Assembly: GCF_017377575.1 (NCBI RefSeq)
Contig: NZ_JAFREM010000020.1
Location: forward strand, 31,674 to 95,673
Origin: Candidatus Enterococcus moelleringii
GTDB taxonomy: Bacteria > Bacillota > Bacilli > Lactobacillales > Enterococcaceae
Length of the DNA: 64,000 nt
Direction of reading: 5' to 3'
Part shown: in pieces, positions 31,373-41,752 of the stretch
How the letters are laid out: each line of letters begins with the position of its first letter
How positions within the stretch are numbered: position 1 is the stretch's first letter
Position numbers and translations under genes: made by a program
The notes under the pieces: generated by a model
Seen by the model: only the letters and a program-made list of their open reading frames with translations
Database searches by the model: none
Told to the model about the DNA's origin: nothing

Positions 31373-32353
31373 TTAAGTATGTCCGACAATTTTGTGGGGA
31401 ATATACGGTTCTTCTAAATAAAGTACGTCTTCCGGCGCCAGCTTGAAGTCCACAGCTGCCACCGCACTTTCGATGTGACTCATCTTAGTCGCACCCACCA
31501 CTGGCGCGGCAACTGGTTCTTTTTGCAGCAGCCAGCCTAGAGCGATGTTCACACGGCTAGTTTCGTATTTTTCCGCTAGCTCAGCCACACGATCAATAAT
31601 GACTTGATCCATTTCGGCGGTTTCGTCGTACTTGGCCTTTTGGGCCTGATCGGTGGTGCTGCGAGAAGTTGCGGTGGAAGAATCTCGCACCAAACGACCA
31701 GATGCCATTGGGCTGTAAGGCGTTAAAGCGATTTTTTCTGACAGGCAGTAAGGGATCATTTCCCGTTCTTCTTCCCGATAAATCAGATTTAAGTGATTTT
31801 GCATGGAAACAAACTTGGTCCAGCCGTTTTTCTCAGCGACATTGTTGGCTTTTTGGAACTGGTAGGCATACATAGCTGATGCCCCGATGTAGCGAGCTTT
31901 TCCGGCTTTCACCACATCATGCAAGGCCTCCATCGTTTCTTCAATCGGGGTAAACGGGTCCCAGCGATGAATCACGTACAAATCCACATAATCCGTCTGC
32001 AGCCGTTGCAGGCTTTGATCGATTTGCGACATGATGGCTTTGCGAGAAAGTCCTTGACCATTAGGGCCATCGAACATTTTTTGATGAACTTTAGTTGCCA
32101 GCACGATCTCGTCGCGCTTGGCAAAATCTTTCAAGGCCTTGCCCAAGATTTCTTCACTGCGGCCTAACGAATATACATTGGCGGTGTCAAAAAAGTTGAT
32201 CCCTAAATCCAACGCCCGCTGAATCAACGGCCGGCTTTCGTCTTCCTCCAGTACCCACTTATGTATCCAGTTTTTGGGATCGCCAAAGCTCATACTGCCA
32301 AGACAGATGCGAGAGACGTCCATTCCGGTGTTGCCTAATTTTACGTAGTCCAT
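31373..32353 (-). CDS. Aldo/keto reductase (YajO/general stress type)
   Basis: The 326-residue protein has MDYVKLGNTGMDVSRICLG at the start, the catalytic INFFDTANVYSLGRSEEILG (Asp, Tyr), Lys in VLATKVHQK, His in VIHRWDPFTP, and C-terminal NADP-binding PVVGATKMSHIESAV. It reduces aldehydes or ketones, physiological substrate unknown. It follows the histidine phosphatase gene by 5 bp and the glucosidase gene, so a single long transcript from the PTS operon is possible. Confidence 0.9.
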   Translation of the reverse strand: MDYVKLGNTGMDVSRICLGSMSFGDPKNWIHKWVLEEDESRPLIQRALDLGINFFDTANVYSLGRSEEILGKALKDFAKRDEIVLATKVHQKMFDGPNGQGLSRKAIMSQIDQSLQRLQTDYVDLYVIHRWDPFTPIEETMEALHDVVKAGKARYIGASAMYAYQFQKANNVAEKNGWTKFVSMQNHLNLIYREEEREMIPYCLSEKIALTPYSPMASGRLVRDSSTATSRSTTDQAQKAKYDETAEMDQVIIDRVAELAEKYETSRVNIALGWLLQKEPVAAPVVGATKMSHIESAVAAVDFKLAPEDVLYLEEPYIPHKIVGHT

Positions 32354-32358
32354 TTTAC

Positions 32359-32961
32359 TTATCCCTCCATGCGTTTGATTTGTTCCTCATGATTAATTAT
32401 ATCATCTAAATAAAAATTCCCTTCGCTGTAGCGGTATTTAAAAATGCAGCAATTGCCGATTTGGGCGCTGCGGCCGTTTAAGCGATCGGCTTCTTTGCTG
32501 GTGTGATCCCAAAATTTACGAAATTGTCCGCAGAAGGCGCCGTGAGTAACTGCTAAAACAGTTTGGGCTTCACCTTCCATCAAACCAAGACAGGTTTCCG
32601 CCGCTCGTTTTTGAAAAGCCTTCTCCTCTTCCCCACCGTATTCCACAAAGAAATCTCGGAAAGGCAGCGGAGGATTAATGACATCATTTTCCCCTTCCAG
32701 TCGGCCAAAGTGCCATTCCTTTAAACCTTTTAAGCGGGTATAAGGCTGATCGGTAATTAACTCCAAGGTATCGGAGGTTCGTTCCGAGGTGGAGCAGTAG
32801 GCTTGATCAAAGCGAATCCCCTTCGATTGAAAATACTGGCGAACCGTCTGAGCTTCGTGGATTCCCTGCTCCGTCAAAGCTGAATCACACCAGCCTTGAA
32901 TTTTGTGCTGAACATTAAACAGCGTCTGGCCGTGACGCACTAAATATAAGGTTTTTTCCAT
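32359..32961 (-). CDS. Histidine phosphatase family protein, second copy
   Basis: The 200-residue protein has LVRHGQTLFNVQHKIQGWCD (phosphohistidine at His-9) and the second catalytic His in VLAVTHGAFCGQF. It is clearly related to the gene at 17229. The start follows AGAGGAG with 8-base spacing. It is placed between the phospho-beta-glucosidase and aldo-keto reductase genes, so it may hydrolyse a sugar phosphate, but this is context inference. Confidence 0.88.
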   Translation of the reverse strand: MEKTLYLVRHGQTLFNVQHKIQGWCDSALTEQGIHEAQTVRQYFQSKGIRFDQAYCSTSERTSDTLELITDQPYTRLKGLKEWHFGRLEGENDVINPPLPFRDFFVEYGGEEEKAFQKRAAETCLGLMEGEAQTVLAVTHGAFCGQFRKFWDHTSKEADRLNGRSAQIGNCCIFKYRYSEGNFYLDDIINHEEQIKRMEG

Positions 32962-33025
32962 TCCATCTGCTCCTCTTATAGAAACACCAAAAAGAATGGC
33001 CGAACCATTCTTTTTGGCAAATAAA

Positions 33026-34504
<1,479 letters not shown>

Positions 34505-36349
34505 TTAAACTCTTACTGCCAAAATATCTTCCTGGCAATCGGTTGGTCCGCTGACGATTGTTTCAATTGAAGAATATTGCGGACTGTTCGTCACCACCAC
34601 TGGTACTTGAGTTACGTAGCCGGCAGCCTTAATACTTTCCAGATCCACATTCAATAGCGGCTGACCTTTTTTCACTTCTTGATCGGCTTCAACTAGGACT
34701 TCAAAGTATTGACCCTTCAACTCGACGGTGTTTAAGCCCACATGGATTAGAATTTCTACGCCAGTGTTGGACACTAAGCCAATCGCATGCTTGGTTGGGA
34801 AAATTGCCGCAATCTTGCCGTCAAACGGTGCCACTACTTGTCCATCGGTTGGATCAATCGCAAAGCCTTTTCCTAATGCTTCAGAGGCAAATGCTTCATC
34901 TTGTACTTGACTCAACGGAATAATTTGACCCTTCATTGGGCTGATTACGCGAGTGTCTTCTAAAATCAATTCTTTTACTTCAGGAATTTCATCGTTTTCA
35001 AATTTGAAGCTTAATACGTAAGTTAACGCGCCGGTAACTACGACTGAGATAATCAAGGCAATTACGATGTTCCAGAAAAAGCGCATGGTGTCATCGCCAA
35101 TGTACAACAGAATGGCCGGAATCCCAGAAGAACCTGTCGCAAAACGGTGCGTATTGGTTAAGCCAGCAAACAATCCACCAGAACCCCCACCGATCATTGC
35201 GGCGATTAATGGGTATTTCTTCGGCAAGTTGACCCCGTATAAAGCCGGTTCAGTAATCCCCATGTAAGCTGTAATGGAACCAGAAGTTGCCAATTGTTTC
35301 ATTTTTTTATCTTTTGTGCGGAACGCTACTACTGCTGCAGCCGTTGCCTGAGCAATATTGGAACACACACAACCAGGACCGAAAATACTATCGTAGCCAA
35401 GCTCAGCCATTTGCATAACACCCAGCGGCGCCACACCATTGTGGAGACCGAACATAACCATAATTGGCAGGAAACCACCGATTAAGACGGCCGGTACCCA
35501 GCTGGCATTGACACTTAAGAAGATAAAGAAGTCTGCCAAGTAACCACCGATAATCGTACCAATTGGACCTAAGACCGCTAGTGCCAAAGTACCCATAATC
35601 AAGAAAGTCAGCATCGGAACAAAGACTAATTCCACTGATTTCGGAATCACGCGATTCAAGAATTTTTCCACGTAGGATTGAGCGAAAATAACCAGCAGAA
35701 TCGGAATAACGGAACCTGTGTAAGTTGCTAAGGTGAATGGAATAATATCAAAAAATTGAACAGGATCTCCGGCTGCTACCAATGCGCCCCAGTTTGGATG
35801 CAGCATAATCGCCGCGACTGAAACTGCTAAAATCGGATTACAGCGTAATTTTTGTGCTACCGTAAAGGCCAAAATCATTGGCAGGAAGTAGAACACGCCA
35901 TCTGCGAACATATTTAATAGGTAGTAAGTTTGCGAATCGGCCGAAATTACTTCGAACACCATCAGCAAGGCCAAGACTGCCTTCACCATTCCGGCGCCGG
36001 ATAAGGCTGGAATAACTGGCTGGAAGGTTCCCGCCACAAACTCAATAATCGTCGTCATAATACCTTTTTTCTCACCGGTTGGTTCGCCGGAAGAAGCGGT
36101 ATCGACATTTTTTTCAATCTCTTCAAAAACATCCTTTACGTGGGTGCCGATAACAACTTGATGTACCCCAGCGTTGAAAATGTATTTGGTCACACCATCT
36201 AAATCTTCTAAACCTGCCACATCCACTTTCGTTTCATCGACTAATTTAAAGCGCAGGCGCGTTTGACAATGGTAGGCTTCAGTAATGTTGGCCTTGCCTC
36301 CAAGTTTTTTAACAATGTCCCGAGCCAACGATTGATATTTTTTACTCAT
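34505..36349 (-). CDS. bglP: PTS beta-glucoside transporter EIIBCA
   Basis: The 614-residue protein has an EIIB domain first (1-90; active Cys in EAYHCQTRLRFK), then a ~10-helix EIIC domain (about 105-450) and a C-terminal EIIA domain (about 470-610; active His in EILIHVGLNTVELKG). This B-C-A order is that of BglP-like transporters, which import and phosphorylate beta-glucosides. An AAAGGGG site precedes the start. It heads the operon with the GH1 enzyme and is probably regulated by the RpiR-type gene upstream and by CcpA. The gene symbol is by family. Confidence 0.93.
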   Translation of the reverse strand: MSKKYQSLARDIVKKLGGKANITEAYHCQTRLRFKLVDETKVDVAGLEDLDGVTKYIFNAGVHQVVIGTHVKDVFEEIEKNVDTASSGEPTGEKKGIMTTIIEFVAGTFQPVIPALSGAGMVKAVLALLMVFEVISADSQTYYLLNMFADGVFYFLPMILAFTVAQKLRCNPILAVSVAAIMLHPNWGALVAAGDPVQFFDIIPFTLATYTGSVIPILLVIFAQSYVEKFLNRVIPKSVELVFVPMLTFLIMGTLALAVLGPIGTIIGGYLADFFIFLSVNASWVPAVLIGGFLPIMVMFGLHNGVAPLGVMQMAELGYDSIFGPGCVCSNIAQATAAAVVAFRTKDKKMKQLATSGSITAYMGITEPALYGVNLPKKYPLIAAMIGGGSGGLFAGLTNTHRFATGSSGIPAILLYIGDDTMRFFWNIVIALIISVVVTGALTYVLSFKFENDEIPEVKELILEDTRVISPMKGQIIPLSQVQDEAFASEALGKGFAIDPTDGQVVAPFDGKIAAIFPTKHAIGLVSNTGVEILIHVGLNTVELKGQYFEVLVEADQEVKKGQPLLNVDLESIKAAGYVTQVPVVVTNSPQYSSIETIVSGPTDCQEDILAVRV

Positions 36350-36440
36350 GTTGTTACCCCTTTCACTGGATCAAGCAGATTGTTTTTGAATCTCACCGGT
36401 GTATTCGTCGCTTGTCTGTAATAGAACTTTACCACGCTCA

Positions 36441-36455
36441 GGCAGCGTTTCCAAT
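36441..36455 (-). promoter_or_regulatory. cre-like site upstream of the PTS operon
   Basis: Minus-strand TTGGAAACGCTGCCT contains the AAACGCT core of CcpA sites, about 90 bp before the PTS gene. Eleven of fourteen positions fit TGWAANCGNTNWCA by eye. Confidence 0.45.
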
Positions 36456-36472
36456 AGCTTTAGGACAAGACG

Positions 36473-36523
36473 AAACGCATTTCACAAAACTTGGAAAATC
36501 AAGCTGTTTTGTGAAATGCGTTT
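36473..36523. repeat. Perfect 18-bp inverted repeat between regulator and PTS genes
   Basis: AAACGCATTTCACAAAAC and GTTTTGTGAAATGCGTTT are perfect complements around a 15-base loop, 41 bp after the RpiR-type gene stop. No long T-run follows. It may be the regulator's terminator or an operator for the RpiR-type protein. Confidence 0.75.
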
Positions 36524-36564
36524 TATGAATTTGTAGAAAAATGACCCTTAACTGCCTTTTTCCT

Positions 36565-37458
36565 TTAAAACTGCTCCTCCAAATCCTTGAAGGTTGCCTG
36601 CCGCTTCGATTCCAAAACTTTAGCACTGGCAATTTTATTCTCGCGATTGGCTTCGTAATCAAAGGCAAACACCTTCCCAAACAAGGCATCTAAAATCATC
36701 ATGACCGATTCCTGGGTGGCAAAGTTGGAAATCTTTGAATAAAGCTTCTCCTTGCTGGAAATGTTCAGCACCACATCCGAATAATCCCGCAAATAATTGT
36801 CGCCGCCGCTGGTGATGCTGATAATCGGCACATTGTTCCGCATCAGAATTTTCACATTGCTGGTAGGATTCTCGTCCGGGCTATTACCGGAATAAGAAAT
36901 AATCAGCGCACAATCCTTCTCGGTTAAAGAATGGGAAGTAATCCCGCACTCCCCCGACTTAGCCATAAAGGCCTTTTTGCGAATCGTCAATAAATTCCGT
37001 TTAAACAGCTCGCCATAAAAATAGTTGGGACTGTTGCCGTAAATCACCACGTTTTCCGCCCGTTGGATCAGCTGAGCTGCCTTGTTCAAATCCTCCACCG
37101 CAATCAGTGACACCGTGTCCTTGATGCTCTGCATTTTCAAATTAACCAGACTCTCGACAATTTCCAGCGTATCCGACTCAGCCTCAAAAGGAAAGTTCGG
37201 ATCGACATCGGCATAAGCCGTATCATCGTGATAGGCCACCTCATGGTTGAAGGCATACATAAACTCCTTCCAGCCGGAATAGCCGAAATACTTGGCAAAG
37301 CGCACCAGCGTCGGCTTAGAGGTAAAGGTCTGCTTGGCAATTTCCTCCATCGTTAGTTCCGACAGCTGATCCCGATGCTCCAAAATAAATTCACCAATCG
37401 TGCGGCGGGCATCACTTTGCTTAAAGGCCGCCTCCTCAATTCGTTGGAATAAATACAT
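36565..37458 (-). CDS. RpiR/MurR-family transcriptional regulator
   Basis: The 297-residue protein has an HTH_6 domain (residues 1-75; LTMEEIAKQTFTSKPTLVRF) and a SIS sugar-phosphate-binding domain (about 120-255; NVVIYGNSPNYFYGELF, IISYSGNSPDE). It lies upstream of the PTS/GH1 operon on the same strand and should sense a phosphosugar and control it. An alternative ATG nine codons upstream is possible; AAAGGG is well spaced for the one chosen. Confidence 0.9.
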   Translation of the reverse strand: MYLFQRIEEAAFKQSDARRTIGEFILEHRDQLSELTMEEIAKQTFTSKPTLVRFAKYFGYSGWKEFMYAFNHEVAYHDDTAYADVDPNFPFEAESDTLEIVESLVNLKMQSIKDTVSLIAVEDLNKAAQLIQRAENVVIYGNSPNYFYGELFKRNLLTIRKKAFMAKSGECGITSHSLTEKDCALIISYSGNSPDENPTSNVKILMRNNVPIISITSGGDNYLRDYSDVVLNISSKEKLYSKISNFATQESVMMILDALFGKVFAFDYEANRENKIASAKVLESKRQATFKDLEEQF

Positions 37459-37590
37459 GTCCTTCACCCTTTCACCTGAACTCATTCTTCCCTTTAATTG
37501 TACCAGTCAGACTCTGGAAAACATAGACTAAAAAAGTTTGACTTAAAGCTCACATCAAGAGGTATACTAATTAAAAAGGAGTTCGATAAC

Positions 37591-38388
37591 ATGAAAAAAC
37601 AAGCAACCCCACCAACAACCATTCCCTTTGGCAAAGAAGCCTTTGAACCAATTGAAACCACTGAAATTCGCTGGCTAGGCAATTCCGGCATCCTAATGAA
37701 CAGCCGCGGCTATTGCATGATGGCCGACCCCGTACTGGAAGGCTTTGACCTGCCACTATTGATCGATCTGCCCATCCCAGCTGACGAAGTGCCTCATCTG
37801 GATAATTTACTGATTACCCATTCAGACAACGATCATTACAGCCTGGATACCTTGAAAAAAATCCTGCCAGTGACTAAGACCGCCCACGCACCGATTTTTG
37901 TGGCTGATTTAATGAAGGAAACCTTTGATTATCCGGCAACCGGTCATGCGATCCACGAAACCTTCCAAGACGGAGACATCACCGTCACCCTGACGCCGGC
38001 GGATCACTTGTGGCAAAATGCCCGCAGCAAGCCCGACCGTGTTTACAAAATGGAAGACTACTGCGGCTTTTGGATCGAAACACCAGACGGCACCCTATGG
38101 ATTCCAGGCGATTCTAAACTGTTGCCGGAGCAGTTGGAAATGCCCCAACCGGATGCAATTTTATACGATTTTTCCGACAACGAATGGCACATCGGTTTGG
38201 ACAACGCCATCTTGTTGGCCAACACCTATCCTAAGGCCGACCTGCTCTTGTCTCACTGGGGCACGGTGGATGCACCCGACAAGGACGTGTTCAACGGCGA
38301 TCCTGAAGATCTTTACGACAAAGTGGTCAATCCAGAACGCATTCGTGTTTTGGCGGCTGGCGAGCCTTTCCGCTTAAACAAACATTAA
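37591..38388 (+). CDS. Metallo-beta-lactamase-fold hydrolase (UlaG-like)
   Basis: The 265-residue protein shows the fold's motifs: NSGILMNSRGYCMMADPVLE, the metal motif THSDNDHYS (HxDxDH, a variant of HxHxDH), ADHLWQN, and PGDSKLLPEQ, ending with LLSHWGTVD. Family members hydrolyse lactones or phosphate esters in the cytoplasm. It is divergent from the RpiR-type regulator and monocistronic. A Asp in place of the second His of the HxHxDH motif is notable for metal use. Substrate unknown. Confidence 0.85.
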   Translation: MKKQATPPTTIPFGKEAFEPIETTEIRWLGNSGILMNSRGYCMMADPVLEGFDLPLLIDLPIPADEVPHLDNLLITHSDNDHYSLDTLKKILPVTKTAHAPIFVADLMKETFDYPATGHAIHETFQDGDITVTLTPADHLWQNARSKPDRVYKMEDYCGFWIETPDGTLWIPGDSKLLPEQLEMPQPDAILYDFSDNEWHIGLDNAILLANTYPKADLLLSHWGTVDAPDKDVFNGDPEDLYDKVVNPERIRVLAAGEPFRLNKH

Positions 38389-38393
38389 AGACA

Positions 38394-38434
38394 AAAAGGA
38401 ATCCTCAGCGACTTCACGCTTTGGATTCCTTTTT
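38394..38434. terminator. Bidirectional Rho-independent terminator
   Basis: AAAAAGGAATCC pairs with GGATTCCTTTTT between the convergent hydrolase and HAAS-type genes. Confidence 0.85.
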
Positions 38435-39466
38435 CTATGCCACAGTCGCCTGAACCGAATTATTCTTCGCTGTTTTAAAAATAGCCGATCCGATTTCAAT
38501 CAGAGTCACCAGCGCGATAATCCCGCAAATAATCAGTTGAATATTCGTCGTGTTGCCCGTCGAAATATAATGCAGCACATCGCCGCTTGACCACTCCTGC
38601 TCCTGCATTTTATTAATCAGCTCAGCGCTGAAAATATCCCGCTGCATGAACAAAAAGATCCACAACAAAGCCGACACTAAATTATCGACGATCACCCAGA
38701 AACAAACCTGGCTGGTCCAGCGGCGCTGCGTGATTTTTTTCAGACTAGAAATCACTGTCAGCAGAATTATGACCACCATAATCGGCACTAATTTCATGGC
38801 GAAGCTGTCGCTAAACAACGCCACGCCCTCCACCGATTGATCATTGGTAAAGGCCACAAACGGCGCAAGTCCGAGCCCGATTAAGGCCAACCAGCCGCAA
38901 AAGAAAAAGGCCGCAATCAATTCACCAATCGGATCAGAAAGTGGAATCAACTCTCCTTCTTGAGGCTTCGGCAAATCCTCCAGCTTCCACTCTTCTTTCT
39001 TCTTATCGCCAATCATGCCGGTACGTTCAGCAATCACATAGCCGATCGTGATCCAGATCAACGCCTGCATCGCCCCAGAGACACCGCTGCTGATGCCATC
39101 ACCAATGATCAGCTGAAAGACTTCCGAGATTTGAATGCCGCTGGTCTGAAAGGCTTCAATTCCTCCGCTAACTGCACCGATAACCGCCGCAATCCCAGCG
39201 ATGATAGGCACCAGTATCTTCAGCATCCGTATATAATCATCGTAAACCCGTGGTGAAATCAAGTAACGAGGATTCTGACGATATTCCTCTGCCAACTCAG
39301 CCGGTGAGCCCATCTCTTGTAATACCAGTTTCACCTCAGCTTCAGTCGGATTTTCCGACAACATATCGTAAATACTGCTTTTCAATTCCCGTTCAACCTC
39401 TGCCCGTTCTTCTTCCGGCAAACGTCCCACAACGGCTGCCACATATCGATCGATCCAATTATTCAT
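38435..39466 (-). CDS. HAAS-domain membrane protein partnered with PadR
   Basis: The 343-residue protein has a HAAS-type helical N-domain (1-75; DRYVAAVVGRLPEEERAEVE, LVLQEMGSPAELAEEYRQNP) and then about six membrane segments. HAAS proteins are typically encoded beside PadR-like regulators as signalling partners. The start follows TTGGAGGAGTAATT, and the PadR stop lies inside that ribosome binding site. Role is likely envelope stress or membrane homeostasis, by family inference. Confidence 0.85.
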   Translation of the reverse strand: MNNWIDRYVAAVVGRLPEEERAEVERELKSSIYDMLSENPTEAEVKLVLQEMGSPAELAEEYRQNPRYLISPRVYDDYIRMLKILVPIIAGIAAVIGAVSGGIEAFQTSGIQISEVFQLIIGDGISSGVSGAMQALIWITIGYVIAERTGMIGDKKKEEWKLEDLPKPQEGELIPLSDPIGELIAAFFFCGWLALIGLGLAPFVAFTNDQSVEGVALFSDSFAMKLVPIMVVIILLTVISSLKKITQRRWTSQVCFWVIVDNLVSALLWIFLFMQRDIFSAELINKMQEQEWSSGDVLHYISTGNTTNIQLIICGIIALVTLIEIGSAIFKTAKNNSVQATVA

Positions 39467-39468
39467 AA

Positions 39469-39804
39469 TTACTCCTCCAAATAAATCCGAGCGATGCTTT
39501 TTTGCATCCTCACCCATTCCTGCAACAATTCGTTACCGATTTCGATCCCCTTTTGACTAACCGTATAATACTTTCTAGGGCGACTCTCAGTGGTGTCCCA
39601 ATCGCTGGTCAATAATCCCTGCTTTTCCAACCTGCGCAATAATGGATACAACGTATTGGCTTCAATTTCGATGCCAGCCTCCTGCATCTGCTGCAGCAAA
39701 GCGTAGCCGTAATAGGGCTCCCGTAAACTCCCTAAAACTGCCAGCACCAAACTGCCCCGCTTCATTTCAGTGATGTAACTTTGAACAAGATCCTTCTCTG
39801 GCAT
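39469..39804 (-). CDS. PadR-family transcriptional regulator
   Basis: The 111-residue protein is a single PadR winged helix (EMKRGSLVLAVLGSL, YGYALLQQMQEAGIEIEANT, LYPLLRRLEKQGLL). It is translationally coupled to the HAAS protein gene. PadR proteins of this short class repress their own operon. A palindromic stretch near 39826-39845 (GTACGTCACACAATATAG) could be its operator, but I could not confirm it. Confidence 0.9.
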   Translation of the reverse strand: MPEKDLVQSYITEMKRGSLVLAVLGSLREPYYGYALLQQMQEAGIEIEANTLYPLLRRLEKQGLLTSDWDTTESRPRKYYTVSQKGIEIGNELLQEWVRMQKSIARIYLEE

Positions 39805-39924
39805 ATCATCACCTCTTCACTTATAATTATACTGTACGTCACACAATATAGTCAATAGCACATCATTTGTTTTTCCACTATGATACAATTAAAGTAAGAG
39901 ATTTCGTTGAAGAAAGGTGTTCAC

Positions 39925-40434
39925 ATGAAAAAATATCAGTGGTACAGCGATCGTTGGGGCCAACCAACTAAAGACGATCAACTGCTTTTTCTACTATTAA
40001 CAGTCGGCGTTTTTCAAGTTGGTTTAAGCTGGAAAGCCGCGGCTGGCAAAAAAGAGGTGTTCATGAAGAATTTTTGCGGGATGGATTTTCGCAAAGTTGC
40101 CGCCTTTTTCCCGGATGATGTCGAACGCATTTGTAAAGACCCGGAAATGATCCGCAATCCTCGTAAAATCAAAGCCGTCGTACAAAATGCCCGAGCGATT
40201 GTTGGTTTGTTGGAGGATTACGATAGTTTTGCCGATTATTTGTGGGATTTCGTCGGCGGTGTGCCGGTGGTTAAACAATACGAAACCTCTGACGAAGTCA
40301 CCAATACCCTTCCGGAAGCCACCACTATCGCCAAAGACATGAAGAAACGCGGCTTTACTTTTGTGGGACCAGTGGTGACTTGCATGTTTCTGAAGGCGGC
40401 GGGAATTATTCAAGATCAGGTGTTGGATCGGTAG
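39925..40434 (+). CDS. DNA-3-methyladenine glycosylase I-like protein (Tag), divergent N-terminus
   Basis: The 169-residue protein matches the TagI fold from about residue 14: LLFLLLTVGVFQVGLSWKAA, FRKVAAFFPDDVERICKDPE, IRNPRKIKAVVQNARAI, then KDMKKRGFTFVGPVVTCMFL and AAGII. The usual N-terminal RCxW and C-terminal Cys/His of the zinc snap are not seen (the protein starts MKKYQWYSDRWGQPT), and the Glu of the DxEWG motif is absent. It may be catalytically altered. Monocistronic, AAAGGTG site. Confidence 0.75.
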   Translation: MKKYQWYSDRWGQPTKDDQLLFLLLTVGVFQVGLSWKAAAGKKEVFMKNFCGMDFRKVAAFFPDDVERICKDPEMIRNPRKIKAVVQNARAIVGLLEDYDSFADYLWDFVGGVPVVKQYETSDEVTNTLPEATTIAKDMKKRGFTFVGPVVTCMFLKAAGIIQDQVLDR

Positions 40435-40533
40435 CACAACGAGGATCCCAATTTATCCAATCAGCATCATCATTTTATTTTGGCTAGTTCATCTTTATAA
40501 GAGGTAAACAAAAAAAAGGTATCCCAAAAATAG

Positions 40534-40579
40534 TATAAGTCAACTTAGTATAAATGAACTTATACTAAGTTGACTTATA
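40534..40579. repeat. Perfect 20-bp inverted repeat with 6-bp spacer
   Basis: TATAAGTCAACTTAGTATAA is perfectly repeated as its complement after ATGAAC. There is no T-run and AT content is high. It could be a terminator for the glycosylase gene, a MITE remnant or an operator. The two neighbours are convergent. Confidence 0.75.
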
Positions 40580-40597
40580 TTATTTCAAATCCTACCC

Positions 40598-40634
40598 AAG
40601 CAAAAAAGCAAAGTCCTCCGCGAACTTTGCTTTT
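40598..40634 (-). terminator. Rho-independent terminator
   Basis: Minus-strand AAAAGCAAAGT / ACTTTGCTTTTTTG with a 9-base loop ends the kinase-like gene. Confidence 0.85.
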
Positions 40635-40644
40635 CCCTAAAATA

Positions 40645-41208
40645 TTAAGTTGTAACCACCAAATCCGCCGCTTTCTCAATCGGATAGGCAGAAAAATAGC
40701 TCTCCTCTAATGGAATCCAGCGCTCCTGAAACTGTTTTAGCTTTTGCGGATTCCGCTTTTCTAAACGTGCCAATTGCTTTTCAACAGTTGTCGTTAAAAA
40801 CAGCTTCAAATCATACTCAGTTGCTATCTCCGGATGGCAAGCATAAGAGCCCTCCACCAGATACAAATCCGATTTTTCAACAGCAATCGCCGGCAAAAAA
40901 CTTTGACTCTGGCAGTCATAAGGTCGATAGCAAGCTTCCTGTTTTTCCTTCAAGGGCTTTAACACCTCCTGAAAAAAACGCTCGCGATCCACATTGCCTC
41001 CCGGCTGCGCCAATCTTTCTTCTGTCCGCTGCTGCGGCTGGAGAAAAAAATCATCCATCGCAATCACGGGACAACTAAAGTGCGCCTGCAGCTTCTTAGC
41101 CAAAGTAGTTTTCCCAGAAGCACAGCGACCATCAATCGCCACAAACAGCGGCTGCTTTTGCTTCAGTTTTTCATTGATAAGCTGGCAGATATTTTCAAAA
41201 CTATCCAT
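40645..41208 (-). CDS. Uridine kinase-like P-loop NTPase
   Basis: The 187-residue protein has a P-loop (VAIDGRCASGKTTLAKKL, residues 22-39), a DxFF switch (AMDDFFLQPQQ), and the ERFFQEVLKPL/VEGSYACHPE region typical of uridine kinase/phosphoribulokinase-type small kinases. A nucleoside or cofactor precursor is the likely substrate. Start ATG follows the ECF gene stop by one base (TAATATG), with GAAGG six bases upstream, so the two are co-transcribed. Confidence 0.8.
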   Translation of the reverse strand: MDSFENICQLINEKLKQKQPLFVAIDGRCASGKTTLAKKLQAHFSCPVIAMDDFFLQPQQRTEERLAQPGGNVDRERFFQEVLKPLKEKQEACYRPYDCQSQSFLPAIAVEKSDLYLVEGSYACHPEIATEYDLKLFLTTTVEKQLARLEKRNPQKLKQFQERWIPLEESYFSAYPIEKAADLVVTT

Positions 41209-41209
41209 A

Positions 41210-41743
41210 TTACGCCTTCGACTCAATTAAGTGGGTCCGCTCCAAGGCCAGCATAATCATTGGAATAATCACCAACTGCAAAATAATTCCCGGCAGTGCA
41301 TTGATAAAAGCACCTGCCATGAACACTTGCCAAGTGAAAATGCCACCAGCAACACTGGTTAACAAGACCATCACTAATCCCCAAACCACTCGACCACCTA
41401 GCATCGCGACGATCAAAGAAAGATACATTCCTTTAACATCCGTTTGCTTCAATTTGTGATACACCAGTCCAACTAACACACCATAGGCCGCCAGCTCAAA
41501 AGCCATAGCGATCCCTACTGGAAATAACGGCGGCATCCCAAAGAGCACAAACCGCAGCAAAGGCGAAACAAAGCCCACGAATAAGCCATACTGCCAACCA
41601 CAAACAAATCCGCAAAGAATCACTGGAATATGCATCGGCAGCAGCATACTGCCAATTTGCGGAATTTGTCCGGTAATAAATGGCAGGACCATCCCCATCG
41701 CTAAAAATAGAGCGGCCAATACCAATTTTTTCGTATTCAACAT
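41210..41743 (-). CDS. ECF transporter S component
   Basis: The 177-residue protein has about five to six membrane helices and an N-terminal KKLVLAALFLAMGMVLPF pattern with the small-residue (AxxxA) motif used by S components to dock to EcfT. Length and hydrophobicity fit a vitamin-binding S subunit. No own ATPase is near, so it would use the shared EcfAAT module. The co-transcribed kinase (40645) suggests a substrate that is trapped by phosphorylation after uptake, such as a vitamin precursor; the identity is not readable. Confidence 0.85.
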   Translation of the reverse strand: MLNTKKLVLAALFLAMGMVLPFITGQIPQIGSMLLPMHIPVILCGFVCGWQYGLFVGFVSPLLRFVLFGMPPLFPVGIAMAFELAAYGVLVGLVYHKLKQTDVKGMYLSLIVAMLGGRVVWGLVMVLLTSVAGGIFTWQVFMAGAFINALPGIILQLVIIPMIMLALERTHLIESKA

Positions 41744-41752
41744 AACTTCCTC

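Noticed and set aside
36350..36365. TGAAAGGGGTAACA before the PTS start, 13 of 14 matches to a cre site
   Set aside because: It coincides with the ribosome binding site of the PTS gene and is better explained by that.
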